Shown piece after piece: positions 24,395 through 36,184 of a DNA stretch of 64,000 nucleotides. The notes beneath the pieces are model-generated. The model saw only the letters and a program-made list of their open reading frames with translations. It was not told the DNA's origin and ran no database searches. The stretch lies in contig CM035807.1 in assembly GCA_020466095.1 (NCBI GenBank), forward strand, positions 110,464,808-110,528,807. Reading direction: 5' to 3'. Each line of letters begins with the position of its first letter. Positions within the stretch are counted from its first letter, which is position 1. The position numbers and the translations under genes are program-made. This stretch comes from Chlorops oryzae (Eukaryota > Arthropoda > Insecta > Diptera > Chloropidae).

Positions 24395-24440
24395 TAAAAT
24401 GGAAATGGAATGGAATGGAACGGAACGGAACGCGACGGAG
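24395..24440 (+). repeat. GGAAT/GGAAC pentamer run
   Basis: ATGGAATGGAATGGAACGGAACGGAACG-type pentamers, comparable to runs at about 1.5, 37.2 and 58.5 kb. Confidence 0.75.
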
Positions 24441-24449
24441 CGACATGGC

Positions 24450-25298
24450 ATGGCATGAAGGATGCGTGTTGGATGACAGCAGAGAACAATAATCTTCTAT
24501 GAGATGTAAGCTCTAAGTTGTAAGCTGTTATCCAGCTCATGGACGAACGAACGTGTGTGATGACATGGCTGGCTATTTTTGGGCCAGGACGTTGGTACCT
24601 CTACTTCTTCTTCATGCACTGCATATTGTGTCGAATGGAAAGAATTTCTGCCCGACTGAGAGATGGCTAGTCTTACGTTCGCTACAATAAATTACGAATG
24701 CAATAAATCATCCGTTTAAATATGCCATGGAATGAATATACGAGTAGTTGAAGTCGGGGGAAGTAATTTTCCCTCCCGAAGCACCGCTCCGGCAAAGGCA
24801 CTTGTAGGTCTGACGGGTAGACATTTCTAACAATTAAAATACACAGAGCGCATTGGAATTTCGCAGGCATGGAGCAGGTTATTAGAGCTTTTATTCATGC
24901 GATTTGGTCGACTTTTCATTGATACTAATTAAATTTGAAGTCGCTTTAATTTGGTCTGGAGCAAGAACAACGAGGGAGAAAGAAATAGAGAGAGAGAGAG
25001 AGAGGAGAGAGGCTGCTGCTACAGGCGGTATTCTCGCGCTACTTGGGCATAGTTGAAGTGGATTTAATTTATGATACGCCTTGGTGCACGACAGGAGAGT
25101 TCATTAATTGGCTGGTCGTTGTGTTGGCAGTTCGAGCATTTTTTTTAGTTTATGGTAATGACACACTGGACAAAGTGGAGTCTTTTAATTACGAACATTT
25201 TAAGGACCATAAAAAAGGTGCTTTATCACCAAAGTCCAATAATGTAGTTTTAGTTTACCATTTTTGATTTAATTGCTACGAGCTAAAATTTTATTATC
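24450..25298. other. Non-coding stretch
   Basis: Contains a (GA)n run at about 24987-25010. Nothing else recognised. Confidence 0.45.
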
Positions 25299-25299
25299 G

Positions 25300-26112
25300 A
25301 TTTATGTACATTTTTCTCTGTTATTCCTTATTTTGTGTCCCTCGATTTCTTCTTTCTTCCATTTTTCTTTCTCTCGCTGTTCATCGTTGTCTAAATTTTT
25401 TCTCTCTTCTTCCTGTCTTTGTTCTCCTTTTCTTTCTTCTTCTTGGCCTTATTCGTTTTTTTATCCCTCTTTTAACCCTGAGCCTTCTTTGTGTTATTTT
25501 CCTTGTTAATCTCTTTCTTCTGCATTTCCATCTTCATCTCTATCTTCTTCGTATTTTTCTTCTTCGTGTCTTTCTTCTTCGTTTCTTTCTTCTTCTTATC
25601 TTTCCTCTTTTGCCCCCCTGTTTCTTTAACCTTCTTTTTTCTCCTTCTTTCCCTTCTTCTTCTTCTCCTTCGTTTCCGTCTTCATCTTTTCTTTTTCGCT
25701 TTTTTCTTCTTCTTCCTTTCAAACTTCTTCTTCTCTTTCCTCTTTTTCCCCTGTGTTTCTTTATCTTCATTTTTTCTTCTTCTTCCCCTTCTTCTTCCTC
25801 ATTTCCGTCTTCATCCCTTTCTTCTTCGCCTTGTTTTCTTCGTTGCTTTCTTCTTCTTCTTCCTCTCAAACTTCTTCCTCTCTTTCCTCTTCTTCCCCTC
25901 TGTTTCTTTATCATCATTTTTTCTCCTTCTTCCCCTTCTTCTTGCTCATTTCCGTCTTCATCTCTTTCTTCTTCGCCTCTTTCTCCTTTTCCTCTCAAAC
26001 TTATTCTTCTCTTTCTTCTATTTTGTCCTCTATTTCTTTTTCTTCCTGTTTTCTTCTTCTTTCTCCTCTATTTCATTTTTTTTCCTTTCTCTCTCATTCT
26101 CATTCACCTTCT
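25300..26112 (+). repeat. Polypyrimidine CTT-rich tract
   Basis: About 800 bases of TTC/CTT/TCC-rich DNA, in places made of imperfect blocks of roughly 160 bases (CTCAAACTTCTTC..CCCCTGTGTTTCTTTATC recurs near 25720, 25866 and 25995). It is open in all three forward frames only because it lacks purines. Confidence 0.9.
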
Positions 26113-26114
26113 TC

Positions 26115-27835
26115 CGCCAATGCTTCCTCCTTCAGATCCGTCTATCTCTCGCTCGAGCAATTGCTTCCTGATCCTGTATTCTCATTCTTTTCCATTTCCT
26201 CACTACAGATGGCGTACTATCTCGCCGAAAGGCAAGGCTCGATCGATCACAGTATCTAGTCCCATATACTCTACAATCGAGAAATTCATCGATAATTTTT
26301 TCGATACACTTACAATCGGCTCTAGAAATTTTCACTGCAATTAAAGGGAAAAAATTCCCATCTCTAAAAGGAAATTTTCATCTGCTTCGTCTGTCATCAC
26401 CTTAAGCAATCGTCTACAATGTCCTCCCAGGCCACGAACGTAACCTGTTCCTCCATATTATTCTATTCTATTGGACAAAAGAAATGGTTCCATATCTTCA
26501 ATGCCGGTAGGTAAGTATGTGTGAAGGAACATTTGTCAATTAAGAAAACCGTAAATAAAATTAAATGACGTCAGTCTTAGAGAGTGGAAAACAAAATGGG
26601 GAAATGCCAGTTTTTCGTTCATGGTGGCATCAGTTTTCATTTTCTTTGAAATGGCAATGCTTTAAGCACATTTTAAACTTCATTAAACCACACTCAACGA
26701 CAAATGCTTTTGTGTCAGTGTGTGTGTGTGTTTGTGTGAATGTCCTTTGGGACCATGTAACGGAGTAACAACATCAATTTGGGCAACAACGAAAATAAAT
26801 AATATACAAAAATACTAACTTACATGGTGTATATAAATATATTTACGTGCATTTTAAGTCATGACATTTCCTGTTATCATTTGCTAAATTTATTACACAT
26901 TTCCCCATTGGGTAAAAAAATTTATGTAAAATTCACTCGAGCTGCAGTGAAATGACTCAAAAGCTGAATATTGCACTAAAACAAAAAACCGAATTTCCTT
27001 GAATTGTTTTTGTTTGCACATCAGGAGCGAACACACACACACGGACATTAGGCCATGTGCATGTGTGCATACATAAATACATATGTGCGTATGTACATTG
27101 TATGACGACACGAAATTTGATAAAGCTCTAAAGCACTTAGTCCTCTCGGAGGATGATTTTTGAATTTCCTCCTTCCTTTTTTTTATTTTGTATATGTTAA
27201 GCTATGTATATCGAAATATTTGCGAAAACTAGAAATCAGCATTAGATACTGATGGAAAAATGAAAATAAAAGAAAATCGAATGAAATAAAACAAAGATTT
27301 TCCATGCGTTCATATTTTAGAAAATCATTAAATCGGTGACTCAAATGCTCCGGCGCATTGGAATTTATTAATATTGACAGAGGAGTTGAGTTATTGGCAC
27401 AGCAGTTGGACTGAGCTTTTCTTCTTTTTTCGATTTTGAATTTTCAATGCCGCTTTCAATATCCTTTCCCAATGCCATGGCATGAGCTGGGAGCATTTAA
27501 CTGTGAACTGCAATCCATCAGAATGTGGAGGCATTTTTGGTTTTCTTTCTTTACTTTTAATTTCTTTTTTTTTCTTTTTTTTTTGTATTTTAATTAAGAG
27601 GAGAAAGCACAGATTTTTGTGTGAGGATTTTCTGCATTCTTGATTTTTTAATTGAATTAAGGCAAATCGGAGAACAAAAGGAATTCCCATTTTGATCCTT
27701 TATTGAACTGCATTCAGTGATTTAATTATACGAGTATTCTTTTAATTTCATTTATGGATTTTAAGAAAGATGAATGTTGAAAATTTTTTTTTTAATCGAA
27801 CCTTATTGTAGAAAGAATTCAATAACAAGTATGAA
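26115..27835. other. Non-coding stretch
   Basis: A TTTCCTCACTACAG acceptor-like sequence precedes an ATG at 26210, but the frame stops after 17 codons. No gene called. Short (GT)n at about 26718-26738. Confidence 0.4.
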
Positions 27836-27840
27836 ACCTA

Positions 27841-28455
27841 AAGTCGGTCAAGCCCGACTTTGAAATACCCAGCGTCCCGACATTATTGGCGCACTATGTT
27901 TTGCCTCTCCATTTGTGGGTGTGGCAGTGGGTGGGCCACATAACTTTTTTTTCATACAACTTTCATTCGCCTCGGTCAACCTATGTCGCTAATTTGAAGC
28001 TTCGACGGCTTTTACTTCATAAGTTACGATAATCCCTTATTTGTGGGCTTATTTGTGGGCATGGCTCGAGAGAGAACGGCGTCCATTTTTTTCAGGATAT
28101 GTCCCTTTTTGTAGTTTACCAGTACACCAAATATCAATGAAATGTGTTGAGTGGTTCGCAAGTTACAAGCATTTTACTGAAAACACAATAAATTCATTTG
28201 TGGGCGTGGAAGTGGGCGGATGTCATACTTACTTAGGATCATACTCGGACCCCGATATACATGTGTACCAAATTTCGACTTCATTGGTTCAGCCGTTTCG
28301 GAGGAGATCCGACAGACGGTACATGTCTAAATCGATTCAGTTTTTGATCCTGATCAAGAATATATATATATATATGTCTATATCTACGGAGCTTAGTTCT
28401 GGCTGTTACAAGATTTCCACAAAACTAGTATACCCTGCTTACGCTGGTTATAAAA
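27841..28455 (+). repeat. Dispersed TE-like repeat, CCCGACTTTGAAATACCC start
   Basis: Starts with a hairpin AAAGTCGG-TCAAG-CCCGACTTT. It includes CCAAATTTCGACTTCATTGG and GATCCTGATCAAGAATATAT followed by a (TA)n run, and ends with AGTATACCCTGCTTACGCTG. Sequences of this kind, with TGATCAAGAATATATA and ACCCTGC..GGTATA endings, are familiar in fly interspersed repeats. I do not assign a superfamily. The 141-codon ORF inside is part of the repeat. Confidence 0.6.
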
Positions 28456-28571
28456 AGGGCGAATAAAATAATTGAAAAACAAATATCTTTTAAGAAAAGT
28501 GGACATCGACAACAAGGAAGGGCATTTTTATGTGACTCAGAAATTTTATGAAGAGTTTCCCAGCAAACATT

Positions 28572-28633
28572 GGAGTCCTAAATGCGTCATTTTTGGATTC
28601 CTATTCGGAGTGTGAGCCCTCATTTAGGACTCC
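28572..28633. repeat. Short inverted repeat GGAGTCCTAAATG
   Basis: GGAGTCCTAAATG (28572-28584) and CATTTAGGACTCC (28621-28633) are perfect inverted copies with a 36-base loop. CCCAGCAAAC stands just upstream, resembling the ends at 12710. Confidence 0.6.
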
Positions 28634-28770
28634 AAAATGAACGTGCTTCCCTTCTCACCCACAGTCCATAATATAATAATAGCACGGGCTCTATTTAAGC
28701 GGAAAAATACAAATAAATTCGTATGAAAAATATTCTATTTAAGATTGATATTGGGTATCATGTAATAGCT

Positions 28771-28901
28771 TGTATAGACACATCAAATGCTTGTCAGGCA
28801 TGTGAGAGTGTGTAAGTAAAAAAGGCACACGTATACGTTGTGTGAACAGAATTCACTAATACACGCTCACATGCCTGACAAGCATTTGATGTGTCTATAC
28901 A
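28771..28901. repeat. Perfect 36-bp inverted repeat (foldback hairpin)
   Basis: The left arm 28771-28806 begins TGTATAGACACATCAAATGC. The right arm 28866-28901 is its exact reverse complement over 36 bases, with a 59-base spacer, and the pairing continues imperfectly inside (GTGTGT / ACACG). It could be a small foldback element or a hairpin-forming transcript; no target duplication is visible. Confidence 0.85.
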
Positions 28902-28904
28902 GCG

Positions 28905-30140
28905 CATTAGGACTGAAAACTTGAAATAAACGCCTCGAAGTATGCAACGTATTTTTGTAATATTTTTTAGAACAAAATCAGACATAGCTCTAAAAGTCCA
29001 ATAGCAAAGTTTGTATTTCTTTTTTCAAAATACAAAGGATTTCGTGTTCTTTAAAGCTGCATCATTACTTTCAACCATTTTCATATATGATTTGGAAACT
29101 TATGAAGCATTCTTGTTTTCTGTCGCCCAGTTGTATTGGAAAAAAGTGCAATTGATGACGCTTAATGGCCTAAAATAATTGTAATATTGCAGTTTATGGA
29201 ATGATGGAAAAAAGGTTTGAATGCTTTTCTACCGATAAGCGCCTTAAAATGTTGAAAGACATTGCGTATAAAGAACCTATAACCAAAAACTAATAAAAAG
29301 TTTTGAAAAACCTCGTTGAGCTGACCTCTAAACCTTTTACAAAAAATCTTAAAAAAATTCTCAAAAATATTTTAGCATATAAGAATTCTAAGAACTTACG
29401 TTCCACTATGAAATTCTAAAAAAAAAAATTATTTTGGGACACCCTACTGTACATGAATCCGAAATCATATTCCGAAGGAGCCCGTCATATATGACTCCTT
29501 CCACTTTCATATCGGACACTTACAATATCCCCCCAAATGTGTGCCAAATATGACACCTTCCGGACTCATATCGGATATCATATATGACCACTATGGTGTC
29601 CCAAAAAAAGCTTTTCCGAAAGCTTATGGGTCAAAGTATTTTTGAGAATTTTTTCAGATTTTTCCTAAAAGGTTTAGAGGTTGCGCTCAGCGGATTTTCC
29701 TCAAAAGCCCCACATTTCCAAATTTTTGGAGATAGCTTCTTCATAAGCAATGCTTTTCAGGATTTTTAGGTATCATTCGGTGGAAAAGTATACAATATTT
29801 GTTCTTACTTACAAAAACTACAAAATATACCAACTTTATAGGCTATTTAGGCTTCTTTAGTAGAAATTTTTACGAACAAAATCGGGCGTGAAAAAAAGAA
29901 GGCCCGAAAATTTCTTTATTTTTTATGAAAATGATTGAAAGTAATGATGGAATTTCAAAGAGTACGAATTCCTTTATAATTTGTTATAGAAAATTAGGAT
30001 TTTACTCTTATAGTTCCAAAGCTATGTCCCGTTATCTTTTCCAAAACATTATAACAAAAACACGTTGCATACTTCCAGGCTTACATTTGAAAATTTCATA
30101 GCCTATATGATAGCCAATCAATATTAAATAGACTCAAAAT
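28905..30140. other. Non-coding stretch with short repeated phrases
   Basis: Around 29455-29590 the phrases CATATCGGA, ATATGACTCCTTCC and TCATATATGAC recur in both orientations, suggesting another decayed palindromic element. No exon seen. Confidence 0.4.
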
Positions 30141-30142
30141 GA

Positions 30143-30226
30143 CTTATGCGCAAAATGTTGGTAAGAAAAATTTGTGCCCCATAAAGTATGCTTTAAATTT
30201 ATAGATGCAACAATATCCGAGCCCTG
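30143..30226. mobile_element. hAT-like MITE (CAGGGCTCGG family), copy D, right-end fragment
   Basis: Only the right half is present: GCGCAAAATGTTGGTAAG, CCCATAAAGTATGC and the terminal TCCGAGCCCTG. Confidence 0.8.
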
Positions 30227-30229
30227 CAT

Positions 30230-32450
30230 ATGACTAAATAAATATGACTTGCAGTGCTCATCTATATATATATATAAGCTTTCGGACTGATATATATAAG
30301 TCTCTTATTTTCTACATACTTCTGTCTCATATTTTTCAGTACTCCCAATATGTTTGGTATAATTTCTCTAGTCCCCTTTGTGCAACTGACGCCTTTTATT
30401 CAATTTATTATTTTTTTTTAATTGCTGCCTTCGAAACAACCAAAAATCAGCAGTCTTTATAACGTACCAATGTGCCAGAAGTACATCTAAAATACTCCGG
30501 TCTACTTTTGAACCTTCGCTTGCATCTCAGCGTTTTCATACCGAAATTCCTCAAACTCCTTGGAGAGGAAAACTTTGAATAATTCTAAATTGAAATTTCC
30601 GAAAATTTTCAACTTTACTTATAGGCACCCTGCAATGGTCGTGCTAATCATCACAATACAACATGTTCCCACATGACCGTATTCAATTTCAAACAATTTT
30701 CCCTTAGGTACTTGAAGCAATTTATCCACTCGTTCACACGAACCCATTCAAATCCGAGCGTAAGGAAAACTTCTTCTTCTTAACATCATTGGTGAAAATT
30801 TCCAAAAATTTCTGCCCCTTCTCAACTTTATCCACTCGATTAATTCAGCCCAGCCCGGAATAGCGTAAACCATTTTAAGCCCATAAGAGTTTTCATCTAA
30901 AACTATTATTTGCACACCCAAATAATGGTTGAAGCATTTCAATGATGAGAGATGAAAGTGGAAAATTTCGAATATTCTCAAGGGTTTTGTTAATTCCTCT
31001 TTAATTGTTTTGTGTTCTGGCTCACTCGACCCGAAAAATAACGAGGAAATAACTTCAATTCATACATACATACATCACACATGCATGCCAAGCACACACA
31101 AAAAAAACGTTGCATACCTTCGTGCGTTAAGAGCTTAAGTGCGCCATTTTAATGTCATTCGAATTGCGCCGGATGCTCTGTTATCCCAACTTTATGTGCC
31201 CAAAATAATAAAGCTTTATATTAATTAGGAGTAACCCTAAAAAATACATCCTTTAACTCCTTCCACTCGCCATCTCTGACACTATCTCTTCTCTCTCTCT
31301 CTCTCCCTCTTCCTCTCTGTACATACCTATGTATATTGTTGCTATACAAATATAAATGCAAGCACTTTTGTCACACAAAAACATGAGAGCAAGGTAAGTA
31401 AATTCACTGACCATTTCCTGTGACAGCTAAAAGACCAAAAAAAAAGGGCAGTGCTTAAAGCACAAAATCCTGCGATACATTTTATTTTTTGGAAAAAAAA
31501 AATAAATGTAATAAAATAAAAACTCAATGCCCCGAAGCTGCAGTGAAATGAAAACGTTAGATACAATGCGGAAGATCCGTGGGCAAAAAGTCAGGGAAAC
31601 CTTTTTCTGTGTGGTTAAAAATAATAAAAGGATAATAATCTGTTGTATATTGCTCGGCGTTGGAATTCACAGGAAACTCTCGCTTTGTGTGGCCGGAACG
31701 AGGTCGAGGAGACAATGGCAAGCGGCATATAAACACAATTTTCGAAGTGTTAAGTAAGTATAAGCGGCTCGGTAGGCTCTCTGTCTCCAAATCACCGTCT
31801 GACTTAAGGCTTTTTTTTTGTCCTGGCAGGACGAGAAACGAGCAGCACGTGTGAGAAAGAATAACCTTTTGACAAGGGTCAGTGTGTGTTCCGGTGTGAT
31901 TTTTTGTTTTTGCAAAGTATCGAGGCTTACATACGGATTTTGAAACTTTCGGAAATTATGTTGAGAGGCAGAGCAGCCGAAATATTTAAAGTAAAACAAA
32001 CCAAAAAACCAAAGTGATCAAATTAAAGTGTTTCGGGTTAAGTGTTCTCATCTTTTGGGGTCTTCCCATTTCCGAGGTGACGAAGCACAAAATCTGTGTG
32101 GGAATTTTCTTAAACGAAAACTCCTGCAACAATAATTGAAAGAACTAAGCCTTAAAAATATCATTGAAAGTTTTGAAGAAAATCATTTAAATTCTCATTA
32201 AAAAGGATTACTTCCCTTTTTCGAATAATTCTCGTTGTCCCGGTTGTCGAAAGCCGCTTATATTCTCTAATTTAATTATCATCGTATGGAATTATTAGAT
32301 TCGTTAAAGTTTTCGAGGCCGTGGTACGACCTTTATAGTTTCGGTGGCTTCAATAGGCAACACTAAACGAGTGCTTAGGGATGTGAGGGCCTTAAGCCAG
32401 ATTTCCATGCTCTTAAGCGCCCGTCAACATCGTTCAACAAAACACTGTTG
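30230..32450. other. Non-coding stretch
   Basis: Short (TA)n at 30264-30276 and (CT)n at about 31289-31310. Small ORFs around 31.5-31.9 kb overlap on both strands and have no recognisable protein. Confidence 0.4.
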
Positions 32451-32452
32451 CA

Positions 32453-32655
32453 ATGGGAGAGGAAAGCGGGGAGAGGAAAGCGGGGAGAGGAAAGCGGGAG
32501 AGGAAAGCGGGGAGAGGAAAGCGGGGAGAGGAAAGCGGGGAGAGGAAAGCGGAGTGGAAAGCGGGGAGAGGAAAGCGGGGAGAGGAAAGCGGGGAGAGGA
32601 AAGCGGGAGAGGGAAAGCGGGGAGAGGAAAGCGGGGAGAGGAAAGCGGGGAGAGG
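32453..32655 (+). repeat. 14-bp minisatellite AGCGGGGAGAGGAA
   Basis: About fifteen copies of AGCGGGGAGAGGAA, with some 13-base units (one G fewer) and one longer junction (AGCGGAGTGGAAAGCGG). The array is nearly homogeneous, implying recent expansion. Confidence 0.95.
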
Positions 32656-32659
32656 AATC

Positions 32660-33320
32660 CCGCTCTCCTCTATCAAAATAACGCCGATTTTTGGAACAAT
32701 CTTGACGTGTAAACGGGCACTAACATGGCGTATGAGCGATTAGGGATGAGCAAAATTTATCGATGTTTTACAAAACGAAATAGAGAAAATTCGTACCGAT
32801 ATTTTTATTCGACGATATATCGTACTTCAATTTATTATTCCTGATATAGCCAATTCTATGAATACGGTCTTAGCCGTGGCACTCCCTTTTCAGGTTTAAG
32901 CTCATAATAATTTTAAAAAAGGACGTGATCAAAAGTCAATAAAAAAACCTTTTCAGAAAGATTTTTTGAAATTTGGTTCTGGTGTTGGGAGACCCAAAGT
33001 CCATAAGAAAAGTGCAATTCAGGGTGTTCAGAAAAAAAAAAATACCCAGTCATACCCTTACTTTGATTGAGCACACTCTGCAGTAAAAACCGTAGCTAAA
33101 TCCTCTTCATTATTGCTGGAATATAAGAATATTTTTTAGACAATCTAAAAATAAATAAATTCCTAATTTAAAGCTGAAAAATCCTAAGAGGTGACTTCTT
33201 CTGTGGTCTGAAAACCGCCAATAGGACGTTACCGTTTACACTGGATGGATGTAATGTTGCCAGATTTTTTATATAGACATGTAGGTACTTATATATCGAA
33301 AATATTCCCACAGAGTAATC
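32660..33320. other. Non-coding stretch
   Basis: Nothing recognised. Confidence 0.45.
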
Positions 33321-33532
33321 ATCAGGGCTCGGAATTTGTTGCATTTATAAATTTAAAGCATACTTTATGGGGAAACAATTTTTCTTAACAACATTTTGCG
33401 CATACGTTTAGCGAAGTTGAACTTCAAATCGCTTTTCTAACTTCAAAAACATTCGTATTGAAGTTAAAAATCTATTTGAATCTTAACTTTATGTGTGTTG
33501 AAGAAAATTTTTACTCCTAAAAGTATGCTTTA

Positions 33533-34137
33533 AAGGGTCTGGCGAGTTAAGCAAAGGCATGCGGCATCATGAAAGGAATTTTTAAATTTTGTTGATTTTT
33601 CGATAGGTGCCATCTAAAACCACTGTGGATACTACTTTTTAGATTTTTATTTTGAACGGTCCTTGAAATATCCCTGAAAATCCTTTTTTGTTAAGGCATT
33701 TTTCAAAATGTTATATCTCAACAACCAATTGAGATAAAGAAACGATTTAAGCAGATTCTGTTAGATAATAAAACAAGAAAGCTAAAAAAAAATTTTTTTA
33801 ATTTTTACACTGAGAAAAAATTTTTCACAAAACTGAAAAGAAAATTTTGAATATTTTTTTCAGTGTATTCCCAGTTTTCCGCCACTCTATAAATTGCTTT
33901 TAGAAACACCCCTTAGTATTTACTTTCATTTAAAAGAACAAAATATTTCAATCAGATGGCGCATCAGTGTGATATTCAAAAAATTCCATGTGCACCTCTA
34001 TGCTCCCAGTACTAATATCCAGTACAAATGTGTGCAACACATCACTCATACGCCAAGTCAGTTTTTAGATGATACCTATCGAAAAATCATTAAAATTTAA
34101 AAATTCCTTTCATGATGCCGCAACCCGCCAGACCCTT
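33533..34137. mobile_element. TA-flanked TIR element AAGGGTCTGGCG, nested
   Basis: The left end AAGGGTCTGGCGAGTTAAGC and the right end CCCGCCAGACCCTT are inverted. The match resumes inwards as GCGGCATCATGAAAGGAATT / AATTCCTTTCATGATGCCGC. TA stands on each side (33531-33532, 34138-34139), as in Tc1/mariner-type insertions. The interior has no recognisable transposase, so it is non-autonomous. Confidence 0.75.
33808..33865. mobile_element. Tiny inverted-repeat insert CACTGA...TCAGTG (third nesting level)
   Basis: TA-CACTGAGAAAAAATTTTTC and ATTTTTTTCAGTG-TA are inverted copies 58 bases long overall. The ends resemble the CACTGAGAGAAA ends seen elsewhere in the window. The A/T-rich context makes a chance palindrome possible. 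Confidence 0.4.
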
Positions 34138-34169
34138 TATAAACGCAATAAAATCCGAGCCCTGGTATT

Positions 34170-35040
34170 CATAGATTTTGTAATTAGTGCAAAAACTAGA
34201 AGCTGAAATATTTATACCGCCCATTCGACGATTAAATACCGAAATAATTAAATAGAAAAAAAATCGTTATTTCATAAAATAAATTTCACTTCCATTTCCA
34301 TCAAATGAAAGTATTGTGTGCATGCATCAGTTAATTTGCCTTCTGTATTGCCAAATGCATCGAAATGAGATTTATATATAGGGGGAAAAAAAGTAAGGCT
34401 TTTTCATAGCAGTCCTAAATGAATTGGGAACGAATGTTCAGTGAATGATAAAATAGTATGAAAATACTTTCGATTCCTTCGCATTTATGTATTTAACACA
34501 TGCGGAATATTTTATATAACCTTTTACTTTTATTTACTTTTATTCTTCATAAATGTTTTTTTTTCCAATCGTTTCAGTATCTCTTTTTTCCGGAGAATTA
34601 CGAATGCTCTCTCGTTCATATGTTCATTTGAATAAATTTACAATCATTTTGTGAGAATATTTTTTCCATGTCCGATTTGCGTTCGACATTCTCAACTACA
34701 AAGTGGAAAAAAGCCATTCAATTATTTAAATATTTTTAAGGGAAAAAAAGAAAAACATTTTCGGGTTCCTTAACCCTTTGATGCTGTAGTTTTTATCTGC
34801 TGTCTAATACTATTCTTTTCAAATGATAACGAAGGACGATGATGTGTTGTTTGACCAGGCGAAGTTTTAACATGTCTCTGAAATAATTTTTCTCCAAACA
34901 GAAAAGGTCCAGGAACATTTTGAACAACCAATGAATTTACAATTTTTTTTCTTTTCCCTCATATTTTCTTCAAACCTGCAACAATTGATTGCAATTACTT
35001 CTTTTTTTTTACCCAAAACAACCAACTTGTATAAAGTTAT
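34170..35040. other. Non-coding stretch
   Basis: AT-rich; nothing recognised. Confidence 0.45.
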
Positions 35041-35043
35041 TGC

Positions 35044-35282
35044 CAGGGCTCGGATTTTGTTGCTTTTATAAACTTAAAGCATACTTTATGGAGTAAAAAT
35101 TTTGTTCAACTCACATGAAACTAAGATTCAAATCAATTTTTATCTTAAATATGAATTGTTTTGAGGTTAGAAAAGCGATTTGAAGTTCAACTTCGCTAAA
35201 CTTCTTCGGAAAATGTTGTTAAACAAAATTTTTACTCCATAAAGTATGCTTTAAATTTATAAAAGCAACAAACTTGGAGCTG
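35044..35282. mobile_element. hAT-like MITE (CAGGGCTCGG family), copy F
   Basis: Intact left end CAGGGCTCGGATTTTGTTGC, standard palindromic interior, and a decayed right end (CAACAAACTTGGAGCTG). It is 239 bases long, the same length as the intact copy C. Confidence 0.85.
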
Positions 35283-35576
35283 AATTTAACTTATTTCTAC
35301 ATGTCTACACTCTATTGCAAATAACTTCGAAAAAACTGACTTCCCTTTGAAAAGCGGTAATGCATTCTTTTCTTAAAACATCCTTCGTAACTGCAGAAAG
35401 GGAGGACGACGCGAATTTCGAATATTCCCGGCGGCGCAAATGCACATTACGGAATTGAATACTGCATGAATAGGTGCAGTCAGCAGTCAGTATGCCAGAA
35501 TGAGTCGATTAGAAACCTGATTACTTTTCATAACCGGCGACCTTTATGAAAGAATTACCTTTAAAAAAAAGGACTA

Positions 35577-35751
35577 CAGTGCGCTCCCTCCTTGCGGACA
35601 CTCCTCTTAATCGGACACCCATCTTAGATGGACACTTTTGGAAACGCTCTTCCGTTTCTACTTCTCAAATAGTTTCCTCCTAGGCGGACACCTCTTTTAA
35701 TCGGACATACGTTTCAGTCCCGTACTTGTTCGCTCAAGAGAGAATACACTG
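35577..35751. mobile_element. pogo/Tigger-like MITE
   Basis: TA-flanked element with ends CAGTGCGCTCCCTC and GAGAGAATACACTG (10 of 14 positions inverted-complementary). The interior repeats TTGCGGACACTCCTC, AATCGGACACCC and GGCGGACACCTC. Short TIRs beginning CAGTG, TA duplications and repeated CGGACACC phrases are typical of pogo-group non-autonomous elements. No ORF. Confidence 0.55.
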
Positions 35752-35802
35752 TACTCCAATGCCGGATATTCGTCGAGCGCTTATTACATTGGAGTATACC
35801 TT

Positions 35803-36182
35803 ATATACCCTGCAGGAAATGTCAATAGTGAATCTATACTCTTTCTCTACTGACTGCGTCAACAGTACTACTGACCAGTTATACCCGTCGCAATGCTTTG
35901 CGTTATTGACATTTAACATTGAGTTGTCATTGAATGTCAACAGTAGACCGAAAAACTATTGACGTCGGTACTATTATGTAGACAAAAAGGAGTATTCTTT
36001 CGCTTTATAAGGAGACACGTTGTTGACATGGTCAATAAAGATGAACTATACCTCTTGACAGTACAGTTACTTTAACGACACCGCCTATAAATACTGTTGA
36101 CGTTGGAACTAGTTCTCTTGTCCATATTGACGTCAATATAGACATGGGGCCATATGGCGACAGGCTTCCTGCAGGGTATATT
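35803..36182. mobile_element. TIR element ACCCTGCAGG, second copy
   Basis: ATATACCCTGCAGGAA and TTCCTGCAGGGTATAT are perfect inverted ends. The interior is rich in TTGAC/GTCAA motifs (TATTGACGTCAATA near the right end). Ends closely match the element at 17857-18498. Superfamily not assigned. Confidence 0.65.
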
Positions 36183-36184
36183 CT

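Larger units (their letters stand above)
33323..34164. mobile_element. hAT-like MITE (CAGGGCTCGG family), copy E, disrupted by a nested element
   Basis: The left end CAGGGCTCGG is at 33323. The right end AAATCCGAGCCCTG finishes at 34164. The flanks GTAATCAT and GTATTCAT agree in 7 of 8 positions, consistent with an old 8-bp TSD. The element is normally about 239 bases; here 605 bases of another element are inserted near its right end at 33533-34137. Confidence 0.85.

Noticed and set aside
26197..26260. Acceptor-like TTTCCTCACTACAG followed by ATG
   Set aside because: Frame ends after 17 codons, no donor follows, and the polypyrimidine tract upstream makes a chance acceptor likely.
25304..26344. 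346-codon Phe/Leu/Ser-rich ORF and a lysine/glutamate-rich ORF on the other strand
   Set aside because: Polypyrimidine tract without stops; not membrane-protein-like in pattern, no conserved residues.
28041..28466. 141-codon ORF
   Set aside because: Lies wholly in a dispersed repeat; no transposase or RT motifs.
32344..32743. Gly/Glu/Arg/Lys repeat ORFs
   Set aside because: Translation of the 14-bp minisatellite in several frames at once.
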